This document shows positions 38,401-47,091 of a stretch of DNA of 64,000 nt, in pieces (within the stretch, counting starts at the first letter, position 1; the number at the start of each line of letters is the position of its first letter). Source of the stretch: Coturnix japonica (Eukaryota > Chordata > Aves > Galliformes > Phasianidae); the NCBI RefSeq assembly GCF_001577835.2, contig NC_029531.1, positions 1 to 64,000 on the forward strand, written 5' to 3'. The translations under genes were made by a program, and so were the position numbers. A model generated the notes under the pieces. It worked only from the letters and a program-made list of their open reading frames with translations, did not search any database and was not told the origin of the DNA.

Positions 38401-41400
38401 TGAGAATTATGGGAAGGGATGAGTGCAAGTAAAATCTAGAGTGTCAAGATATACTGGTTTCTGGTAGGGTCAATAGTTAAATGGCAGAAAGAGGGAAATA
38501 ATGGACCTTAGGATGTATGTCCATCTCTTTTTGTGGATGGTTGGTCTTTTTTGTGTGGATGGCTGGTGTATTTGATGGATGGGTCAGATCTTTCTATGTA
38601 CTCAAAGATGGGATAAATGGGTGATTGAATATGGAAATGGGGAATTGGGTGGATGGAGTATTGCATAAGCACATGGTTTTAATAATGTTAATGAAATAAG
38701 TTAATTATTGTTGTAAAATAAGTTGAGGAAGGGAGGGGTGTGAAAAGAGCTCAAGCAATGTCTCAGTCACTGGTCGGTTGTTTTGATGGTTGTTGGTTTG
38801 TTGGTTGATGGTTGGTTGGAGGGTGGTGGCTTGGTTGGGTGGTTGGATGGTTGGTGGATGTTTGGGTGGTTAAATTGTTGTCACTGTTCCTCCAACTCCT
38901 GACGATTACATGGATGAATGGCTGGGGAGAATTATGTTAAGGCTGTAGACTGGAAGATTGTAGGAGTGATCTGTTTTGCAGTTAAAGAAGTGCATGTAAG
39001 TATAGGTGGGTGAGTGTTTGGGTGAATAAAGGGACTGCAGGATGCTGAGTTGATTCTAAGGCTATATGATTAGAATGCTGGTACATTAATGGATGGATAC
39101 TACCATTGGGGTTAGGATGTATTGATTTTGGGGATTAATGTATTAATGCATTGATGGTTAGGTCTATGGTTCATTCAGTGCCGATCAGGACAGAGTCCAT
39201 AATATATGGTATATGGGTACATAGAGTACTGAGTAGGCAGAATGACAGGTTAAATTAGTGGCCAGAGTTATGGAATAGTGTGCATGCAAATAGATGGAGG
39301 CATGTATGAATGGGTGGAGGGAAAGATAGACCAGAAACGTTTAAGCACAACATTGTGCCCAATGTGTTGCACCAACAGCAAGGAAAGATGAGGACTCACC
39401 ATCCAAACCACGCCTGGGTGAGCTGACAGCGTCTCACATCAGTCCCAACTCCATCCAGCTGCAGTGGAGCGTCCCCGAGGGCTCCTTTGACTCCTTCACA
39501 GTGCAGTACAAGGATGCACAAGGCCAGCCGCAGGTGCTGCCTGTAGACGGTGGGTCGCGCACAGTGACCGTGCCCGGGCTGGCACCGTCCCGCCGCTACA
39601 AGTTCAACCTGTACGGGATGTGGGGGCGGAAACGGCTGGGCCCCATCTCCACTGATGCCATCACAGGTGAGGGCAGGAATTGGCACCTTTTGGGCTCTGG
39701 GTTTGCTTCAGATAGAAACTGAAGCGTGATCTGTGCTGTGGTTCTTGATTTCCTCTGGCAGTGTGAACAGCCATTGAGTGCCTCTTTAGAGAAGTATCCA
39801 TTAGTTGGTGTGTGAAGTAAGCAGGAAACAATGTGGAATGGATGGAGTGCTTGCTGCGCATATTAGATAGTGGCTGTTTGGGTATTTGTTTGAATGAATG
39901 GGCAGATACATGGAAGAATTAAAGGAAGGGTGGAATATTTTGAGAATAGATGCATGGGTGAATGTTGGGTTGGTAGATCCTTGGTGGACTGATAAAATAA
40001 ATGGGTATGTGCACAGGTGAATGAGTTAATTCTTGGGTGGAGGGAGTTAACTGACCCTTGGTATGTATGACTGAATATGTAGTTGCATAGAAAAATGATT
40101 GGGTAGACATACAGAGAGAATCCTTGTGTGAATGGTGGGACAATAACCAGGGTGTCTGGAAGGTGGCGGTGTGGAGGAATGACAGCTGTGTTACACGGTT
40201 CAAGTAAGGAGTAGGTTCGAAGAAAGATGGAAGAGGGTGTTTGGATGGATGGATGTGACTGATGGACATGACCAAGCTTCAATCCTGCATTGTGCCTTCT
40301 GTGTAGCAGCTACAGAAGAGATGGAGGAGGAGGAACCACCATCCCAGCCACGCCTTGGAGAACTGACAGCATCCCATGTCAGCCCAAACTCTGTCCAGCT
40401 GGAGTGGAGCATCCCCGAGGGCTCCTTTGACTCCTTCACACTGCAGTACATGGACGAGCACGGACAGCCACAGAAGCTGCACTTTGATAGTGGGTCCCGT
40501 ACAGCGACCGTGTCTGGTTTGCTGCCATCCCACCCCTACCAGTTCAACCTGTATGGCGGTGTGGGGTCAGGGACACGTCTGGGCCCCATTCCACTGACAC
40601 CATCACAGGTGAGGGCCCTGCATGCTGCTCCTCTCTGGGCCTTGAGCTTGGTGCATGGCAGGAGCTGTGCGCTGGGCTGTGCTGGTGGCTGGGTTCTAAA
40701 TGGAATGGAAATGTTCTGTGTCAGATTAGGAATGTACGAAGGGATAGGAGCACGCAGGATTGGATGAGTAGTGGGTAGTAATCAGTGGTGAGGGCTTGGT
40801 TGCACGGATGTTTGGATGGATGGAAGGTTGGGTGGTTGAGCAGATAACTCTTCAGTGAGCACAGGTGGATGATTTTGTGAATGTCTTTGTAAGGTGATGA
40901 ACACGTGGCTTGTTGGGTGTGTGGACATTTACTTTGTCTTGCAGCTGCAGCTCCAGCAAAGGAGGAGCCACCTTCCCCACCACGCCCTGGGTGAGCTGAC
41001 AGCATCCCATGTCAGCCCCGACACCGTCCAGCTGAGTGGAGCCGTCCCGAGGGCTCCTTTGACTCCTTCACGGTGCAGTACAAGGATGCACAAGGCCAGC
41101 CACAGGTGCTGCCCGTGGACGGTGGGTCGCGCACAGTGACCGTGCCTGGGCTGGTGCCGTCCCGCCGCTACAAGTTCAACCTGTACGGGGTGTCGGGGAG
41201 AAAAAGGCTGGGCCCCATCTCCACTGATGCCATCACAGGTGAGGGCAGGAATTGGCACCTGCTGAGCTCTGGGTTTGCAGCAGTGATAGAAACTGAAGCG
41301 TGATCTGTGCTGGGGATCTTGATTTCCTCTGGCATTGGGAACGACCGTTGGGTGCCTCTTTAGGGAAGATTCCATTGAAAGTTATGCCTAAGTGTGAAGT

Positions 41401-44400
41401 AACCGATGGGGAATGGATGGAGTGCTTGCTGCCCATATAAGATAGTTGCTGTTTGAGTATGTGCTTGAATGCATGGAGAAAAACTTGAAGAAAGGAAGGG
41501 CAGAATATTTTGGGAATAGATGAATGGGTTGTGAAGAATGTATAGGTAGATCCTTGGTGGACTGATAAAATAAATGGGAATGCACACAGGGGAATGAGTT
41601 AATTCTTGGGTGGAAGGACTTATGTGTCCCTTGGTCTGTTGAACTGAATGAGTGACTGAATAGAAAAATGATTGGGTAGAGGAACAGAGAGAATCCTTGT
41701 GTGAATGGTGGGAAGGAATCTGGCTGTCTGGATGGTAATGGTGTGAAGGTATGGCAGCTGGGTTACATGGTTCAAGTAGGTTCAAAGAAAGATGGAAGAC
41801 GGTGATTGGATGGATGGATGTGACCGATGGAAAGGACCAAGCTTCAATCCTACATTGTGCCTTCTGTGTTGCAGCTGCAGAAGAGACGGAGGAGGAGGAA
41901 CCACCATCCCAGCCACGCCTCGGAGAGCTGACAGCATCCCATGTCAGCCCAAACTCTGTCCAGCTGGAGTGGAGCATCCCCGAGGGCACCTTTGACTCCT
42001 TCACACTGCAGTACATGGACGTGCAAGGCCAGACGCAGGAGCTGCACTTTGATAGTGGGTCCCGCACAGCGACTGTGTCTGGTTTGCTGCCATCCCACCC
42101 CTACAAGTTCAACCTGTATGGGGTCTGGGGGCAAACACGTCTGGGCCCCATCTCCACTGACACCATCACAGGTGAGGGCCCCTGCATGCTGCTCCTCTCT
42201 GGGTCTTGAGCTTGGTGCATGGCAGGAGCTGTGCGCTGGGCTGTGCTGGTGGCTGGGTTCTAAATGGGAATGCAACTGTTCCATGTCAGAGTGGGAGTGT
42301 ATGAAGGGATGGGAGCATGCAGGATTGAAGGAGTAGTTGGTAGTGATGAGTGTTGAGGGCTTGGTTGCATGGATGTTTGGATGGATGGAAGGTTGGGTGG
42401 TTGAGTAGATAACTCTTCAGTGAGCACAGGTGGATGATTTTGTGAATGCTTTGTAAGGTGATGAACACGTGGCTTGTTGGGTGTGTGGACATTTACTTTG
42501 TCTTGCAGCTGCAGCTCCAGCAAAGGAGGAGCCACCTTCCCCACCACGCCTGGGTGAGCTGACAGCATCCCATGTCAGCCCCGACTCCGTCCAGCTGCAG
42601 TGGAGCATCCCCGAGGGCTCCTTTGACTCCTTCACGGTGCAGTACAAGGATGCACAAGGCCAGCCGCAGGTGCTGCCCGTGGACGGTGGGTCGCGCACAG
42701 TGACCGTGCCCGGGCTGGTTCCGTCCCGCCGCTACAAGTTCAACCTGTATGGGATATGGGGGCGAAAAAGGCTGGGCCCCATCTCCACTGATGCAGTCAC
42801 AGGTGAGGGCAGGAATTGGCACCTTTTGGGCTCTGGGTTTTGCAGCAGAAGTAGAAGCTGAATCATGGCCTGTGCTGGGGATCTTGATTTCCTCTGGCAA
42901 TTGGAACAGTTGTTGGGTGCCTCTTTAGGGAAGGATTCGTAATTCAGTGCATGAAGAATGAAGAGACCAATGGGGAATGGATGGAGTGGTGGCTGTTGAG
43001 ATGAGACGTTGGCTGTTAGAGCAATTGACTGATTGGTGCATGGAGGGATACTTGAATGAAGAGCTTTGGGCTCCTATATCATTGCCTCTTTGAACCTGTG
43101 TGTAGAGTGGGCAGGGTCCTGGCAAGGTCAACTTGCTCTTTTTTTGTTGCAATATCAACATTATTTGACCTTTGAGAGATTTTGTTTTAGTAGTGGATGG
43201 ATCATTCACGCTGTGGTTTGTATGCGGATGACTTGCGCAATGGATTGTTTTTAATAGAAGAGATTGTAGGATGAATCTATGGTGACATATGGCTGGTGGT
43301 TGGATGGAAGGCTGCGTTTCTGTGGAGCAGTGGATGGTTGGAAGGACTATTGGATGCGCTGTTGAGAGTTGGAGGGATCTACAATGGATGGTTGGACTCT
43401 TCCAGTATAGACTATAGCTGAGTTGGAAAGGACCAGGAAGGACCGTTGTTTTTTGCTCCTGGCTTCATACAGGGTCACCCAAGAATTAAACCCTACTTAT
43501 GAAAGCAGTTTAAATGCTAGGAGAGCTGAATAGTTGATGGTGTGGAGTCTCGGGTGGGAGGTGTCCCAGTGGAAGCTATAGGAGATCTATAAGGCACCCC
43601 AATGCCCCCTGGGTGTGGGAGTAGTGTGGGTGGGGGTCACTGGGATACTACAGTGGGGTGGGAGTGTCTCTGTGGTCAGTGGGTGCTATAGGGGGGTGAG
43701 CAGGGCTCTCTTGGAGGCATTTGGGGGGTCCAAAAGGAGTTGATAGAAGGAGGGAGAGTGTGGAAGATCCACAGGGGGCTGCAGGTCTCAGTGCCCTCAA
43801 TCTCTTCCCAGGTGCCCCAGGAACACTATGGGTGGGGACGCTGTGGCCCCGCGGTGCTCAGCTGCATTGGGCACCTCTCCATATTCCCCCTGATGGCTAC
43901 GAGCTCATCTACGGGCCCCCCAGTGGCCCTGTGAAGGTAAGACCCCATAGCACTCCCTGAACTTCCTAGGGGACCTCAGTATCTCTCAGGGTACCCCAGT
44001 ATTCCTATGGGGATACCAGTAACATCCTAGGGCTCCCCTACAACCCTGTTTGTGACCCTAGGACTTCTTCTGGGGACCAGCATGGCATCCCTGAAGACCA
44101 CAGTATTATTCTGGGTACCCCCACAGCCCTGTGAGAACCCCATTCACCCCTTTGGAGACTTCAGTATTCCTTGTGGAGACACAGATTTCCCCTCGGGGAT
44201 CCCAATGTCCCTTTGGAGACCCAAATAACCTCCTTGGAGACCTTGTTCCTACCCTGGGTGAACCCAAAAGCCCCACACCACCCAGGCACCCTAAGAACCC
44301 CACTGCACCCCACCATCCCATGAGATCCCTAATACTACTTTTGCAGCACTCCCATCCTCCTGGGCCCCTTTATGCTCCCTGGAGACATTAAATACCCCTG

Positions 44401-46995
44401 TAATGCCCTTTGGGGACCCCTGTAGCAACCCAATAACCCTCCCATGCTTCCCCTCCCCTCTCCCCCCCAGACACTGAAGCTGCCCCCTGAGGCAACATCC
44501 AAGGAGCTGTGGGGCCTGGAGCCCACTGGACACTATAAGGTGCAGCTCCGGGGCCGGGGGCTGGAGCCCCTCGAGACCACTTTTGACACCCGTGAGCTGG
44601 GAAAGGAGGTCCTGTGGGGTGGGAGGGGGCACTTTGGGAGGGGGACTCTGGGGTACCCAAATACCTGGATGCTTTGGGGTGATGGGGACGCATGGATGCT
44701 GGGTCCTGAAGTATGGAGGGGGTACACAGGAATCTGCATCCTTGGGTGGGGGGCTCTGTTGGGGTTCCTAAGTACCTGAATAATGATAATATTTAATAAT
44801 AATAATAACAATAATAACATAGGGGGGTTCATTAGGTGGGGGGACAGCGGGATGCCCTAATCCCTTGGTAGGTGAACCAACTGGTTGGGTCCTGTGGGTG
44901 GGGGCACCTACACTGCTCTGTCCCACAGCTCCCCTTCCACATCCACACCCTCGGGACTGCGCTGAGGAGCAGCTCAATGGACCAGGGCCTTCACGAGAGG
45001 TTCTCATCTTCCTCGGAGGCGACCGACGGCGGCCACTGAGAGTCTTCTGCGACATGGAGAGCGATGGAGGCGGCTGGCTGGTGGGGCTGGGGACGAGGGA
45101 GAGAAACGGGGGATCTAGCGGGTCTGTGGGGTGCTATGAGTCTGGTGGGCAATGAGGGTCATGGAGTCTGGTGGATGGCTCCATGGTTGCCATTATAGGG
45201 GTATTGACAAGAGGAGTCCCATGGAGCAACTGGGGGCATTTGGGGTATATGGGGGGCGGAGGGAGTTCTGTGGGGGTTGAGAAGCAATGGGGAATGGAGT
45301 GTGGGAGGCTGGAAGACTTAGGGGAGTTTAATGGGAAGGGTCTTGTGGGGCAGTTGGGGTAATTCTGGGAACTGCAGGGGATCCCAGTGTTCCTATGAGA
45401 CTCACATTCCCCCTATACCATCCATGGGGATCCCAGTAACCCCCCTGGAACTATAAATGGGGGAGAACCCACGGAGCAATTTGGGGCTATGGTGGGCCTG
45501 GGAGAGGCAATAGGATGCCCTAGAGGACAATATGAAGGTTTTAGGGTGCAATGCTGGAGGTTTATGGGAAGGTAATGGGGGGTCAAGGGGCAGTGGTGGG
45601 GATTCTGACCCCCCTCCCCACTACCCCCCAAAGGTATTCCAGCGTCGCATGGATGGGAGCACTGACTTCTGGAGGGGGTGGGAGGAGTACGTCCGTGGCT
45701 TCGGGAACGTCTCTGGGGAGTTCTGGCTGGGTGAGGACCCCAAAACATGGGGAGATTGAGGTCTGGTGTGAGGGGGGTGGTGGGAGGGGGACAAACTGGG
45801 TTGGGGATGGCTGATGGCTGCAAGGTGTGGGACAGAACCCCACTAGGACAGGGGGTGGGATCCCAGATGGGTGTGTGGGGAGGGGGCTGGCGGGGGGGGG
45901 GGGTATGGGGCAGGACTCCAGGTGGGCCTGTAGGGTAGGGATGATGACGGCTGTGGGATGTGGGGCAGGGAATGTGGCGCTGCACACACTGACGGCCTTT
46001 GGGCCCACGGAGCTGCGCGTGGATCTCCGGACACCATCGGAAAATGCCTTCGCCCGCTATCGGGATTTCGCTGTCGGTGGCCCTGAAGACAATTTCCGCC
46101 TCCATCTCGGAGCCTACAGTGGCACAGCTGGTGTGTATGGGGCAGTGGAGAGTCCTGGGGGGTATTAGGGTTGACTTTGACGCACGGGGGGGCTCTTCGG
46201 GATACCCAGATCATGGGGAGGTGGGGGGAATCCTGGGGAGAATAGGGGATGGTCTGCTTGCCCACAATGAGGGGGCCTTGCAGGGGTCTCAGATCATTGA
46301 CCCATTGGGACCGCAGGGAGCCCCAGGGGGTTCCTGGGGATGCTCTGCTCCCATAGGGTGGTCTGTACGAGGATGTGGGGGCTCCTGGGGGGGGTCTGTG
46401 GCTCATCCTTGGGACTCTGAACCCAATGTGGGCATCCTGGAGGGCTCTCTTTAGGGGTCCCCATAACCTTGCTGTGGGTCCTACAGGGGATGCATTGTCC
46501 TACCATGCTGGGAGCCCCTTCTCCACGAAGGACCACGACCCCCGGGGCCGTCCCAGGCCCTGTGCTGTTGCCTACACCGGAGCCTGGTGGTACCGCAACT
46601 GCCACTACGCCAACCTCAACGGGCGCTATGGGGTGCCCACAGACCACCAGGTACTATGGGGACTGTAAAGGGGTCTTTGGGGGCATACAAACACCCAATG
46701 TGTCAGGAGGGAGTCGCCATGGGGGTTATGTGGGCTAAATATGGAGGGTTACCCCCTGTGAAGTCCTTTTAGCCCCATGTCTCTCCTATATGAGTATGGG
46801 GCCCTCTAAAAGTTCTAAAAGCTGGGGCAGGGGAGTAGGGGGTATTTTGGGGCCCCCTGTAGGGCCTATTTATGTCTATAGGGCATGACCAAGGTCCCCC
46901 CTCCCTCTCTGCAGGGCATCAACTGGTACCCCTGGAAGGGCTTCGAGTACTCCATCCCCTTCACGGAGATGAAGCTGCGGCCGCAGCGTGACTGA
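16507..46995 (+). CDS. TNXB: Tenascin-X orthologue of birds (tenascin-Y), 39 coding exons
   Basis: A large secreted matrix glycoprotein. Domains in order: signal peptide and heptad coiled coil (exon 1), Cys-rich/EGF (exon 2), FN3 (exons 3-4), S-P-X region plus a divergent FN3 (exon 5), linker (exon 6), 26 FN3 exons (7-32), last FN3 (33-34) and fibrinogen-like knob (35-39, TGA 46993-46995). FN3 exons 7-32 are designed to be phase 1 at both ends, so any can be skipped in frame. The S-P-X block and the single EGF distinguish it from mammalian tenascin-X, with 18 or so EGFs, and match chicken tenascin-Y. Length would be about 3,400 aa if the gapped and indel-bearing exons are nominal. The start follows an acceptor, so a non-coding leader exon exists. 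The tail overlaps the CYP21 end, as in mammals. Copy number is uncertain because of two gaps and indels. Confidence 0.92.
17924..18460 (+). other. TNXB: TNXB exons 3-4: first FN3 domain
   Basis: Exons 17924-18036 and 18307-18460, joined in phase 0, encode an FN3 fold: [20 protein letters not shown] in the first and [19 protein letters not shown] in the second. Unlike the array, this domain is split by an intron, as is the last FN3. Confidence 0.85.
18470..19379. repeat. TNXB intron 4 with two simple-repeat blocks
   Basis: The segment 18480-18800 is purine-rich, built on 'GGCATGGGGACA'. The segment 18900-19370 is built on 'CTGTGTGTCCCTGTGGGTCCA' words on the plus strand. Both produce long spurious open frames. 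No exon is seen here. Confidence 0.6.
19380..20216 (+). other. TNXB: TNXB exon 5: S-P-X repeat region and divergent FN3
   Basis: An 837-nt exon. About two dozen Ser-Pro-X triplets (for example [14 protein letters not shown]) form a Ser/Pro-rich stretch, the hallmark reported for chicken tenascin-Y. A helical-looking segment follows ([20 protein letters not shown]), then a poorly conserved FN3 ([32 protein letters not shown]). Exon phases are 1-1. Exon 6 (20294-20383) is a 30-codon linker beginning [17 protein letters not shown]. Confidence 0.85.
21136..21180. repeat. GGAA/GAAA microsatellite in a TNXB intron
   Basis: A purine tract of alternating GGAAGGAAGAAA words between FN3 exons 7 and 8. 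Confidence 0.8.
22261..22285. other. Assembly gap (25 N)
   Basis: A run of 25 N in the intron before FN3 exon 9. The fixed length suggests an arbitrary gap of unknown true size. Its right edge coincides exactly with the start of the long repeat copied at 26998. Confidence 0.99.
22286..23552 (+). repeat. Long repeat, copy 1 (FN3 exon 9, flanking introns, start of exon 10)
   Basis: Matches 26998-28264 at a constant offset of 4,712 bp with no difference in the parts compared. The match starts at the gap edge and ends inside exon 10, where 'GCATTCC' replaces 'GCATCCC'. Confidence 0.8.
26998..28264 (+). repeat. Long repeat, copy 2 (FN3 exon 15, flanking introns, start of exon 16)
   Basis: Second copy of the block at 22286-23552. 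It includes all of exon 15 (27248-27544), whose translation is the same as exon 9. It joins smoothly to sequence on both sides, unlike copy 1, which begins at the N gap. Confidence 0.8.
30664..30804 (+). other. TNXB: TNXB FN3 exon 19, cut by an assembly gap
   Basis: The exon starts after ttgcag with [19 protein letters not shown] and reads to FDSFTVQY, then meets 25 N. About 155 nt of the expected 297 and its splice donor are missing. After the gap the sequence is CR1, not exon, so the gap also hides some intron. Confidence 0.85.
30805..30829. other. Assembly gap (25 N)
   Basis: A run of 25 N interrupting FN3 exon 19. True size unknown. Confidence 0.99.
30830..31168 (-). mobile_element. CR1 LINE fragment (reverse transcriptase region)
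   Basis: On the minus strand the translation contains [20 protein letters not shown] and [12 protein letters not shown], the palm motifs of CR1 reverse transcriptase (the FADD box), then [17 protein letters not shown]. It lies between the gap and a TNXB intron that resumes at about 31168 with TTAGACAGAATGTATACTTG, homologous to the intron before exon 19. The fragment is internal to a 5'-truncated or gap-cut element, and the 3' end is not seen here. Confidence 0.9.
34258..34985 (-). mobile_element. CR1 LINE 3' fragment in a TNXB intron
   Basis: The minus-strand translation runs [45 protein letters not shown] and [15 protein letters not shown], the end of CR1 ORF2 and its 3' region. The element's 3' end is on the left, with short AATCAGAATCAGAAT repeats in place of the usual octamers. 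It is inserted in the intron after FN3 exon 23; the intron resumes at AGAATAGGTAGTTGG, which is uninterrupted in sister introns (for example near 28783). It is 5'-truncated, as most CR1 copies are. Confidence 0.92.
34986..35028. repeat. GTTGTTGTTAAG simple repeat at the CR1 edge
   Basis: Three to four copies of a TTGTTGTTAAAG-type unit between the truncated CR1 end and the resumed TNXB intron. They may have arisen at the insertion junction. Confidence 0.65.
37268..38188 (+). other. TNXB: TNXB FN3 exons 26 and 27 with single-base indels
   Basis: Exon 26 (37268-37566, class 2) is 299 nt against a nominal 297, with an extra base near 37533 and another near 37559. Exon 27 (37897-38188) is 292 nt against 294, lacking a C in GTCAGCCCGAC and another in GCGTCCCGAGG. 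The frame breaks inside both. Sites are mostly at short homopolymers, and the neighbouring introns also lack single bases relative to their sisters, which favours low sequence quality over real pseudo-exons. Confidence 0.7.
38189..39378. other. Long, non-homologous TNXB intron between FN3 exons 27 and 28
   Basis: Unlike other array introns, this 1.2-kb intron shares little with its sisters; it has GGTTGGTTGGTGG-rich stretches (38770-38880). It precedes exon 28, whose linker ([11 protein letters not shown]) and acceptor (caccaacag) are also unique. It probably marks an older, non-duplicated boundary in the array. Confidence 0.6.
40310..41238 (+). other. TNXB: TNXB FN3 exons 29 and 30 with single-base indels
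   Basis: Exon 29 (40310-40608, class 2) is 299 nt, with changes near 40557-40575 (extra G bases) and one base missing in CCCCATTCCACT. Exon 30 (40945-41238) is 294 nt overall but holds offsetting indels (CGCCCTGGG, CAGCTGAGTGG, GAGCCGTCCCGAGG). Sister exons are clean. Sequence error is the simplest reading. Confidence 0.7.
42803..43811. other. TNXB intron after the FN3 array
   Basis: About 1 kb. The first 200 bp resemble other array introns; from about 43020 the sequence is single-copy. No exon or mobile element was recognised. Confidence 0.5.
43812..44591 (+). other. TNXB: TNXB exons 33-34: last FN3 domain
   Basis: Exons 43812-43936 and 44471-44591, joined in phase 0, encode a divergent FN3 ([20 protein letters not shown], then [16 protein letters not shown]) leading to the fibrinogen knob. 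It is split by an intron like the first FN3 and lies outside the homogenised array. Confidence 0.85.
44779..44820. repeat. (AAT)n microsatellite in a TNXB intron
   Basis: AATAATAATAATAAC-type trinucleotide repeat in the intron before the fibrinogen exons. Confidence 0.85.
44929..46995 (+). other. TNXB: TNXB exons 35-39: fibrinogen-like C-terminal knob
   Basis: Exons 44929-45080, 45634-45730, 45969-46130, 46487-46650 and 46915-46995. Motifs: [82 protein letters not shown] and [20 protein letters not shown]. This is the complete tenascin fibrinogen-related domain with its conserved cysteines; the protein ends LRPQRD. Confidence 0.93.
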
Positions 46996-47041
46996 GAGCA
47001 CTAGAAAGGTTGTGGGGTGCAGTGGAGCCTTTTATGGGGTC

Positions 47042-47047
47042 AATAAA
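47042..47047 (+). terminator. TNXB poly(A) signal
   Basis: AATAAA lies 46 bp after the TNXB stop and 45 bp before the CYP21 stop on the opposite strand, so the two 3' UTRs must abut or overlap. Confidence 0.8.
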
Positions 47048-47091
47048 GCTGCGAGTAACCAGCACTGACCCATGCATCCCACACACTGTGC

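Larger units (their letters stand above)
20584..42802 (+). repeat. TNXB: TNXB FN3 array, exons 7-32 (26 repeats with their introns)
   Basis: Exons: 20584-20874, 21415-21708, 22536-22832, 23491-23787, 24143-24436, 25062-25358*, 25688-25981, 26348-26641, 27248-27544, 28203-28499, 29140-29436*, 29703-29996, 30664-30804 (cut by gap), 31433-31729, 32106-32399, 33060-33356*, 33684-33977, 35383-35679, 36309-36605, 37268-37566*, 37897-38188, 39379-39666, 40310-40608*, 40945-41238, 41875-42171*, 42509-42802. Each has [11 protein letters not shown] near its start and FDSFTVQY in the middle. Class 1 ends [20 protein letters not shown]; class 2 (asterisk) has [17 protein letters not shown] and [16 protein letters not shown]. 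Linkers are acidic ([14 protein letters not shown]), [13 protein letters not shown] or [11 protein letters not shown]. Introns are also homologous. No RGD was seen. Confidence 0.9.
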
